The notes beneath the pieces are model-generated. The model worked only from the letters and a program-made list of their open reading frames with translations. It had not been told where the DNA came from and did not search any database. From Verrucomicrobiota bacterium (GTDB taxonomy: Bacteria; Verrucomicrobiota; Verrucomicrobiia; Limisphaerales; UBA1096): a DNA stretch of 10,545 bases. This document shows, piece by piece, positions 5,163 through 10,545 of this stretch; position 1 is the first letter of the stretch, and every line of letters begins with the position of its first letter. The stretch lies in the NCBI GenBank assembly GCA_015658765.1, contig DQOE01000188.1, positions 1-10,545 on the forward strand, written 5' to 3'. A program made the translations under genes and the position numbers.

Positions 5163-7169
5163 GTGCCAAGGGAGTACACGCTCAAGTCATTTCGCGCGCC
5201 GGTCGAGTTGAACATCGACTACGAGGCGGAGCTGAACGCCCAGCAGTTCGCCGCCGTTTCCGCGCCGCCGGGACCGGCGCTGGTGCTGGCCGGGGCGGGC
5301 GCGGGCAAGACGCGCACGCTGACCTATCGCGTGGCGTACCTGCTCGAGCAGGGCATCCCGGTCGACCGCATCCTGTTGCTGACGTTCACCAACAAGGCCG
5401 CTCGCGAGATGATGGATCGCGTGCAGAACCTGATCGGCGGCGACACGGCGGGGCTTTGGGGCGGCACGTTTCACTCGGTCGGCCACCGGGTGTTGCGACG
5501 GCACGCCGAGGCGGTCGGCTACCCGCAGTCGTTCACGATCATGGACCGCGACGACGCCAAGGCGTTGATGAGCGCGGCGATCGATGATGCCGGCATCGAC
5601 ACCAAGGCGGTGCGCTTCCCCAAGCCGGATCTCGTGTGCGACATCCTGTCGATGTCGCTCAACACCGGCCTGCCGCTTGGCCAAGTGATGGAGGAACGCT
5701 ACTCGTATTTTGACACGCTCACCGACGAGATCGCCCAGGCGCACGCCGCCTACACCAAGCGCAAAGTGGCCAACGGCGTGATGGACTTCGACGACCTGCT
5801 CAACCTGTGGCTGCGGTTGCTGCGCGAAAACAAGGAGATCCGCGAGTCGTTCCAGGCGCGGTTCCAGTTCATTCTCGTGGACGAATACCAGGACACGAAC
5901 CAGGTGCAATGCGAGTTGATCGACCTGCTCGGCGGTCGGCACCACAACATCATGGCGGTCGGCGACGACTCGCAGAGCATCTACTCGTGGCGCGGCGCGA
6001 ATTTCCGCAACGTGCTCGAGTTCCCCGACCGGCACGACGGCACGCAGGTTTTCAAGATCGAGACGAACTACCGCAGCACGCCGGAGATTCTCGACTGCGC
6101 CAACGCCGTCATCGCCGCGAACACGCAGCAGTACGAGAAGGTGCTCGCGCCGGTGCGCGACTCCGGCATGAAGCCGGCGCTCGTCTGCTGCAACGATGCC
6201 AACCAGCAGGCGGAGTTCATCGCCCAGCGCGTGCTCGAGTTGCGCGACGAGGGCACGCCGATGGAGGGGATGGCTGTGCTGTACCGCTCACACTTTCACG
6301 CGCTCGAGCTGCAGCTCGAGTTCACGCGGCGCGACATCCCGTACGCGCTCACGAGCGGCATCCGGTTTTTTGAGCAGGCGCACGTCAAGGATGTCGCCGC
6401 GTACCTAAAGCTCCTCGTCAACCCCGGCGACGAGCTGGCGTTCAAGCGCATCGTGCTGATGCTGCCGGGCGTCGGGGCCAAGTCGGCGGCCAAGCTTTGG
6501 GCGGCGTTCGGCGCGCGCCTGGCCAAGGGGCCAAACTTGGCCAAGGCACTGCGCGACATCGCCGGCCAAGCGCCGAAAAAAGCCGCGCTTGGCTGGGAGC
6601 AGTTCGCCGAGACGCTTGGCCAACTCGACGACGAGCAGGCCAAGGGACCGGGGCATCTCATTCGCATGGTTGTCGCCGCCGGGTACGAGGATTATTTGCA
6701 GGACAAGTTTCCCAACTACTACGCGCGGCTTGAGGACATCGAGCAGGTCGCCGGCTTCGCCGGGCAATACGACATCACCGAGGCGTTCCTCAGCGAAGTG
6801 GCGCTGCTGACCAACCTCGACACCGACACAAAACGCGAGAATAACCCCGACCCGGAGCAGATTCGGCTCTCGACTATTCACCAAGCCAAGGGGCTGGAGT
6901 TCGACGTTGTGTTCGTGATGATGCTGTGCGACGGACTGTTCCCGTCGAGCCGCGCGATCGAGAGCCCCGGCGGCGAGGAGGAGGAGCGGCGGCTGTTTTA
7001 CGTCGCCGTCACGCGCGCGAAAACCGAGCTGTACCTGAGCTATCCGCTGCTACGGTACATGCACGGCTCCGGCGGCGAGGCGATGCAGCAGCCCTCACGC
7101 TTCCTCGACGAAATCGACACCAGCCTCGTCGAGGAATGGAACCTGCAAAGCTTCAATCCCTACGGCTGA
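5163..7169 (+). CDS. UvrD/Rep-type superfamily 1A ATP-dependent DNA helicase
   Basis: A 668-residue 3'-5' DNA helicase of the UvrD/PcrA/Rep group, acting in repair or replication restart. All SF1A motifs are visible: Q motif around L-N-A-Q-Q (about residues 24-28), Walker A G-A-G-A-G-K-T (44-50), Ia T-F-T-N-K-A-A (74-80), Walker B L-V-D-E-Y-Q-D-T (238-245), III G-D-D-S-Q-S-I-Y-S-W-R-G-A (267-279), IV T-N-Y-R-S-T (301-306), V T-I-H-Q-A-K-G-L-E-F (571-580) and VI E-E-E-R-R-L-F-Y-V-A-V-T-R-A (606-619). It ends about 50 residues after motif VI and lacks the C-terminal Tudor-like region of PcrA/UvrD, so it is closer to Rep in length. Start: GTG at 5163, the first start after an in-frame TGA; it gives the N-terminus M-P-R-E-Y-T-L-K. 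Divergent from trhO, convergent with leuA. The exact orthologue cannot be settled here, so no symbol is given. Confidence 0.95.
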   Translation: MPREYTLKSFRAPVELNIDYEAELNAQQFAAVSAPPGPALVLAGAGAGKTRTLTYRVAYLLEQGIPVDRILLLTFTNKAAREMMDRVQNLIGGDTAGLWGGTFHSVGHRVLRRHAEAVGYPQSFTIMDRDDAKALMSAAIDDAGIDTKAVRFPKPDLVCDILSMSLNTGLPLGQVMEERYSYFDTLTDEIAQAHAAYTKRKVANGVMDFDDLLNLWLRLLRENKEIRESFQARFQFILVDEYQDTNQVQCELIDLLGGRHHNIMAVGDDSQSIYSWRGANFRNVLEFPDRHDGTQVFKIETNYRSTPEILDCANAVIAANTQQYEKVLAPVRDSGMKPALVCCNDANQQAEFIAQRVLELRDEGTPMEGMAVLYRSHFHALELQLEFTRRDIPYALTSGIRFFEQAHVKDVAAYLKLLVNPGDELAFKRIVLMLPGVGAKSAAKLWAAFGARLAKGPNLAKALRDIAGQAPKKAALGWEQFAETLGQLDDEQAKGPGHLIRMVVAAGYEDYLQDKFPNYYARLEDIEQVAGFAGQYDITEAFLSEVALLTNLDTDTKRENNPDPEQIRLSTIHQAKGLEFDVVFVMMLCDGLFPSSRAIESPGGEEEERRLFYVAVTRAKTELYLSYPLLRYMHGSGGEAMQQPSRFLDEIDTSLVEEWNLQSFNPYG

Positions 7170-7196
7170 ATGCGCTGAAACAGGGTGGAATGTTTT

Positions 7197-7318
7197 GGGG
7201 AGCGCACGCGCCCCCGCGTGCCGCCTTGGGCGCCCCGCCCAAGGCTAAATCCACTGAGTTGCCGATGGACGATTCCGGCGAGACGCCGGAATCCACACGC
7301 GAGGCGCGTGTGCTCCCC
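7197..7318. repeat. Multi-hairpin element between convergent genes
   Basis: A 7-bp outer stem GGGGAGC / GCTCCCC (7197-7203 with 7312-7318) encloses four perfect hairpins: 7204-7221 (7-bp arms, loop CCCC), 7223-7245 (10-bp arms, loop CCC), 7271-7293 (10-bp arms, loop AGA) and 7294-7312 (8-bp arms, loop AGG). The first and last hairpins share sequence and can also pair with each other. Only 7246-7270 is unpaired. No open reading frame of note and no poly-T on either side, so it is not a standard intrinsic terminator. It fits a dispersed REP-like or MITE-like repeat, or a structured RNA; with a single copy in view this cannot be decided. Confidence 0.75.
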
Positions 7319-7332
7319 GCTTGGCCAAGCGC

Positions 7333-8919
7333 TCATGGCTGACCGTTGGTTTTGCGGGGCTTCTTTTTGCGGCGGCCGGTGTTGAGGTGACGGTTGACGG
7401 CGTTCAAATATGCCTTGGCGCTGGCCTCGATGACGTCGGTGCTCGCCCCCTTGCCGGTAACGAGGTCGCCGTCGCCAAAATCCACTTTCACGCTCACCTC
7501 GCCCAGTGCGTCCTTGCCCTGCGACACGGCGCGGATGGCGTAATCCTTCAGGCGGCCGCGCGTCTCGGTGAGGCGGTCGATCGCCTTGAGCGCGGCGTCC
7601 ACCGGGCCGTCGCCGACGCCGGCGTCCTCAAGCACGGTCTCTTTTTTGGAGCGGCCGGTGGCGGCTTTTTTCAGGCGCACAGTGGCGGTGGGGACGGTGT
7701 GGTTGCCGCTTGTGACGTTGAGGTATTCCATCACCCATGTCTCGGGCACCTTCGTCATCTGCCCATCGACCAATGCGCCGAGATCGTCGTCGTACACAAA
7801 CTTTTTCTTGTCGCCAATCTCCTTGAAACGGCTGAAGACGTTGTTGATCTCCTCGTCGGTCAGCTTGAAACCAAGGTGCCGGAGGCGCATGGCCATCGCG
7901 GCGCGGCCGCTGTGCTTGGTCAACGGCAGCTCGGTCTGGCCCCAGCCGACTTCCTCCGGATCCATGATCTCGTACGTCTCGCGTTTCTTGATGATGCCGT
8001 CCTGGTGAATGCCGCTCGAGTGGGCGAAGGCGTTCTCGCCGACGATCGCCTTGCTGCGCTGCACCGGCAGGCCGCTCATCCGGGCGACCAGCTTGGAGGC
8101 CTTCACGATCTGCTTCGCCGCCACGCCGCAGGTGTAACCGCTGTAAACGTCGTTGCGCGTCTTGAGCGCCATGACGATCTCCTCGAGCGCGGCGTTGCCG
8201 GCTCGTTCGCCGATGCCGTTGACGGTGCACTCGATTTGCCGCGCGCCGGCCTCAACGGCGGCGAGCGAGTTGGCCACGGCCATGCCAAGGTCGTTGTGAC
8301 AATGCACGCTAATGATCGCCTTGCCGGACTGGAACTCCGGCACGGAGCCGTGCAGGTACGCGATCAATTCGCCGAACTGCCCCGGCACGGCCCAGCCGAC
8401 GGTGTCGGGAATGTTCACCGTCGTCGCGCCGGCATCGACGGCCGCTTGGCAGACCTCGACGAGGAAATCCGGCTCGGTGCGGGAAGCATCCTCCGGCGAA
8501 AACTCGACGTCGGCGACGAGTTTGCGGGCGCGCTTCACGCCATCGACGGCGAGCTTGATGATCTGGCTCTGTGCCTTGCCGAGTTTGAACTCGCGGTGCA
8601 GCTTGGACGTGGCGAGGAAGACATGGATGCGTCCCTTTTTGCCGGCCGGCGCGACGGCCTTGCCGGCCGCCTCAATGTCCCTTGGCACACAGCGGGCGAG
8701 GCCGGCGATGGTCGGTCCCTTGATTTCCCGGGCGATGGTGTTGACGGCGGTGAAGTCGCCCTCGCTGATCACCGGGAAGCCGCCCTCGATCACGTCCACC
8801 TTCAGCCGGGCGAGTTGCCGCGCGACCTCGAGTTTCTCGCGCAATGTCATCGAGGCGCCGGGGCACTGCTCGCCGTCGCGGAGGGTCGTGTCAAAAATGA
8901 TGATCCGGTTTTTTTTCAT
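7333..8919 (-). CDS. leuA: 2-isopropylmalate synthase
   Basis: A 528-residue enzyme joining acetyl-CoA and 2-ketoisovalerate to 2-isopropylmalate, the committed step of leucine synthesis. Seen: a TIM-barrel catalytic domain starting with F-D-T-T-L-R-D-G-E-Q (9-18), the metal-binding H-C-H-N-D (His206, His208), N-G-I-G-E-R-A-G-N (234-242) and F-A-H-S-S-G-I-H-Q-D-G (298-308), then the C-terminal LeuA regulatory domain from about 395, with G-D-G-P-V-D-A (436-442) for leucine feedback. The regulatory domain and overall pattern match the E. coli-type LeuA rather than homocitrate synthase; citramalate synthase is less likely. The basic tail is lineage-specific. Start: ATG at 8919, with a weak GAGAG about 9 bases upstream. 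It is preceded by a Leu-rich leader peptide and an intrinsic terminator, so expression is probably set by attenuation as well as by feedback on the enzyme. Confidence 0.95.
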   Translation of the reverse strand: MKKNRIIIFDTTLRDGEQCPGASMTLREKLEVARQLARLKVDVIEGGFPVISEGDFTAVNTIAREIKGPTIAGLARCVPRDIEAAGKAVAPAGKKGRIHVFLATSKLHREFKLGKAQSQIIKLAVDGVKRARKLVADVEFSPEDASRTEPDFLVEVCQAAVDAGATTVNIPDTVGWAVPGQFGELIAYLHGSVPEFQSGKAIISVHCHNDLGMAVANSLAAVEAGARQIECTVNGIGERAGNAALEEIVMALKTRNDVYSGYTCGVAAKQIVKASKLVARMSGLPVQRSKAIVGENAFAHSSGIHQDGIIKKRETYEIMDPEEVGWGQTELPLTKHSGRAAMAMRLRHLGFKLTDEEINNVFSRFKEIGDKKKFVYDDDLGALVDGQMTKVPETWVMEYLNVTSGNHTVPTATVRLKKAATGRSKKETVLEDAGVGDGPVDAALKAIDRLTETRGRLKDYAIRAVSQGKDALGEVSVKVDFGDGDLVTGKGASTDVIEASAKAYLNAVNRHLNTGRRKKKPRKTNGQP

Positions 8920-8948
8920 ATCGTTGTCTCTCGATTCGGTGGTTCAAC

Positions 8949-8980
8949 AAAAAACCCCGTTGCCTCCTGGCAGCGGGGTT
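8949..8980 (-). terminator. Attenuator terminator in the leuA leader
   Basis: On the minus strand a 12-position stem with one mismatch, AACCCCGCTGCC / GGCAACGGGGTT (8980-8969 and 8964-8953), loop AGGA, runs into a T tract (8954-8949). It lies 22 bases after the leader peptide stop and about 29 bases before the leuA ATG, inside the leader rather than at a gene end. GGTTG within the Val codons at the end of the leader peptide can pair with CAACC at the foot of this stem, which could act as the competing antiterminator; that pairing is inferred by eye. Confidence 0.88.
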
Positions 8981-9002
8981 GACGAAATGCTTAGTAACAA
9001 GT

Positions 9003-9077
9003 TCAAACCACAACCGCCCGGGCACCTCGAAGAAGCGCCAGTCCCAGTAGCAGTCGTTGTAGGCTAAAACTCGCCAT
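9003..9077 (-). CDS. leuL: leu leader peptide (transcription attenuator ORF)
   Basis: A 24-codon reading frame, ATG at 9077 to TGA at 9003, upstream of leuA and its terminator. Seven of its 24 residues are leucine, concentrated in L-Q-R-L-L-L-G-L-A-L-L (residues 6-16), including two CTA codons, which are unusual for this GC-rich DNA; it ends in three valines just before the stop. This is the layout of leu leader peptides in enteric bacteria: when charged Leu-tRNA is scarce the ribosome stalls on the Leu codons, an antiterminator forms, and leuA is transcribed. There is an in-frame TGA 12 codons upstream of the ATG and no alternative standard start between them. No Shine-Dalgarno at normal distance; AGGAG lies 21 bases away. 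A start nearly coincident with the predicted transcript start raises the possibility of leaderless translation. The name leuL is assigned by function, not by sequence similarity. Confidence 0.8.
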   Translation of the reverse strand: MASFSLQRLLLGLALLRGARAVVV

Positions 9078-9085
9078 CGCGCGGG

Positions 9086-9114
9086 AAGCTAGAGGTGGCT
9101 CCTGCCCAAGTCAA
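9086..9114 (-). promoter_or_regulatory. Candidate promoter of the leu leader-leuA transcript
   Basis: On the minus strand TTGACT (9114-9109), exactly 17 bases, then TAGCTT (9091-9086). The -35 is good, the -10 weak (T, A and last T). Transcription would start around 9079, within a few bases of the leader peptide ATG at 9077. Just upstream lies an inverted repeat CGGTTT / AAACCG (9116-9121 and 9127-9132), which could be an operator, and a 7-bp inverted repeat CCGCTAC / GTAGCGG (9141-9155). Neither inverted repeat is followed by T residues, so neither looks like a terminator for the upstream gene. Confidence 0.5.
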
Positions 9115-9168
9115 CCGGTTTTTCCCAAACCGTGTTGCGCCCGCTACAGTAGCGGTAAATACCCGGTT

Positions 9169-10545
9169 TCACTCGCCACCGTCACCGCCCCTGTTCCCGC
9201 CGAGCGTTATCAAGGCAGTTTCAGCAGGATTCGTCTCCAGCACAACGCTTTCCGGACCCCAACCGGACCAACCCTGCAGACCGGGTGCATCCGGGTCGCT
9301 GTCAATCACCGCAACTCCAAGACCGAACTTGACGTTTTTCTGGAGACTCTCCAAGCCGATTGCTTCAGGCGAAAACGACATCTCATAAATGGTCGTGCCG
9401 GTGTGAGGATAAATCGTCTTTTGCGTGCGAAGGATCACCACGTCAAACTCGCCCTTGCCGGCAAGCTGCTTCGTATGCCCCAGCACCGAGCCTTTGACGG
9501 TGTTCGCCATCGTGTTTTTATCATATAGGGTTCCATCCCCGAGGTACGGTTCCACCAGGGCGAACAGGTACTCGCTCATGACCTCCCCCCGATTGGCATC
9601 GGTAAACAGCACCCGCACGGCATCTCCCTGATCAGCCTCCTCCTTGGTGTGATGATGCACGTCATCTTCCACAATCACGATAAGATGGATACCTTCCGGA
9701 TTCCAGCCGAGCCCGATTGAAACCGAGTGATCTGTTATACCATTCCACGTGCCTTCATCATACTCTGCAAACTGAGCATAAGTCAGGTCGCCAGAAAGAT
9801 AGGTCCACTGGCCTCGTTGCCCTTCGGAGGCCACCTCGAAACCGGGATTGTTAACATATTCAGATTCGAACAACTCATGAGCTTGCCCATCCAGATTTCC
9901 ATCAATTTGTTGAGCCTCAAATAATTCATAATTGGGGTCGATCCGATTGAAAGGTGGCTCAAGGGGAATCGTGTAGGGCCGCAGGCGAAAAAACCGCCGG
10001 CCGTACCTTATGGTTTTGGAGTCCTTAAAAATGAACGGGGCTTTGCCGGTGTCGAACACTTTTGCCGTCCGCCAATTGACCAGGTCAAATGAGGCCTGAA
10101 CTTGAAACAGGCGCGAATTGACCCGCTTTTTCTTGTTGAGAAAACCGTACCATCCGGATGTCAACGCAGTTGCCTCCAGCCGAAAACGGTCGGCCATATC
10201 GTACTCAACGATCGCCATAAAGCTCTGAAACAGGTCGGCCACGTTCATGTGGCCGAAGAACACCGCACCATCCATCGGCGTTTCCCTCGCCTTGTCGCGC
10301 GCGTTGATATCTGCGCCGTAATCCAGGAGCAACCGGGCCACATCCACAAAACCGCCGACCGCCGCGAAATAAAGCGGCGTGGCCTTGTCGTCATCACGAC
10401 GGTTTACATTCGCACCGTTGGCCAACAGCAACTCGGCAATTTCAAGATGACCGTACTCGGCGGCGTAGTGCAGAGCCGTCTTGCCCGTCCAGTCGTCCAC
10501 CGTGTCGATGTTTGTGCCGTCGACGATGTGGGCCTTGACCGTCTC
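9169..10545 (-). CDS. Ankyrin-repeat protein with C-terminal CBM9-like domain (partial, N-terminus off the window)
   Basis: The frame is open to the right edge, giving the last 458 residues; the true start lies outside. A GTG at 10500 is internal: the 15 codons before it continue an ankyrin unit. Seen: three ankyrin repeats at about residues 16-112 (T-G-K-T-A-L-H-Y-A-A-E-Y-G-H, then A-T-P-L-Y-F-A-A, then E-T-P-M-D-G-A); a beta-rich segment at about 125-185 with F-Q-V-Q-A-S-F-D-L-V-N-W and R-R-F-F-R-L-R-P, of a kind seen in exported PVC proteins; a linker; and from about 235 a CBM9/DOMON-like sandwich with L-G-W-N-P-E-G-I-H-L and the V-E-D-D-V-H motif, ending W-G-P-E-S-V-V-L-E. Family knowledge suggests an exported or surface protein, but the signal peptide region is not in view. 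Codon and base use is less GC-rich than in neighbours. Ligand and role unknown. Confidence 0.85.
   Translation of the reverse strand, partial: ETVKAHIVDGTNIDTVDDWTGKTALHYAAEYGHLEIAELLLANGANVNRRDDDKATPLYFAAVGGFVDVARLLLDYGADINARDKARETPMDGAVFFGHMNVADLFQSFMAIVEYDMADRFRLEATALTSGWYGFLNKKKRVNSRLFQVQASFDLVNWRTAKVFDTGKAPFIFKDSKTIRYGRRFFRLRPYTIPLEPPFNRIDPNYELFEAQQIDGNLDGQAHELFESEYVNNPGFEVASEGQRGQWTYLSGDLTYAQFAEYDEGTWNGITDHSVSIGLGWNPEGIHLIVIVEDDVHHHTKEEADQGDAVRVLFTDANRGEVMSEYLFALVEPYLGDGTLYDKNTMANTVKGSVLGHTKQLAGKGEFDVVILRTQKTIYPHTGTTIYEMSFSPEAIGLESLQKNVKFGLGVAVIDSDPDAPGLQGWSGWGPESVVLETNPAETALITLGGNRGGDGGE

Noticed and set aside
5187..6035. 282-codon minus-strand open frame antisense to the helicase
   Set aside because: The helicase has every SF1A motif; the antisense product is Arg/Val/His-rich with no domain.
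7197..7318. Calling the hairpin element an intrinsic terminator or insertion sequence
   Set aside because: No T-tract follows on either strand and there is no transposase gene, so neither label is supported; it is kept as a repeat of unknown type.
7321..8982. 553-codon plus-strand open frame antisense to leuA
   Set aside because: leuA on the minus strand has full family motifs; the antisense frame has no recognisable domain and is a by-product of GC-rich codon use.
1..10545. CRISPR array, tRNA/rRNA gene, prophage or defence system
   Set aside because: No regularly spaced repeats, no tRNA-like cloverleaf with a recognisable T-loop, and no phage or defence proteins were seen.

Overview
The window is about 10.5 kb of GC-rich bacterial chromosome that reads as ordinary housekeeping DNA with several regulatory and repeat structures between the genes. 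The gene content and style point to the Verrucomicrobiota or a close PVC relative. Indications are an ankyrin-repeat protein fused to a CBM9-like domain, an ECF sigma factor paired with a small membrane protein lacking an anti-sigma zinc finger, and starts that mostly lack a good Shine-Dalgarno. The lineage call is inferred from protein style and is moderately confident.

Layout, left to right. Positions 1-1100 (minus strand): an ECF sigma factor followed by a single-pass membrane protein that runs off the left edge; an ECF-type promoter can be seen upstream. Positions 1249-2669 (plus strand): mrp (Fe-S cluster carrier ATPase) and rpsT (ribosomal protein S20), the latter with its own promoter, an odd hairpin plus T-run just before its ATG, and a strong intrinsic terminator after it. 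Positions 2749-5034 (minus strand): a three-gene operon with overlapping ends, in transcription order trhO (tRNA U34 hydroxylase), a DUF445 membrane protein and a SIMPL-domain protein. Positions 5163-7169 (plus strand): a UvrD/Rep-type SF1A helicase. Positions 7197-7318: a compact element of four perfect hairpins enclosed by a 7-bp outer stem, lying between convergent genes. Positions 7333-9077 (minus strand): leuA preceded by a classic-looking transcription attenuator, namely a 24-codon Leu-rich leader peptide, an intrinsic terminator, then leuA. Positions 9169-10545 (minus strand): the C-terminal 458 residues of an ankyrin/CBM9-like protein that continues past the right edge.

The most interesting signals are not protein-coding. 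(1) The leu leader peptide (9003-9077) and terminator (8949-8980) form an unannotated attenuation system. (2) The palindrome CTTGGCCAAG occurs seven times (nine times as the core TTGGCCAA) in both reading frames and between genes, which suggests a genome-wide iterated DNA motif. (3) The 122-bp multi-hairpin element at 7197-7318 looks like a dispersed repeat or structured RNA. No CRISPR array, tRNA, rRNA, transposase or defence system was seen. No gene-free stretch exceeds 300 bases; the longest is the 163 bp holding the hairpin element.
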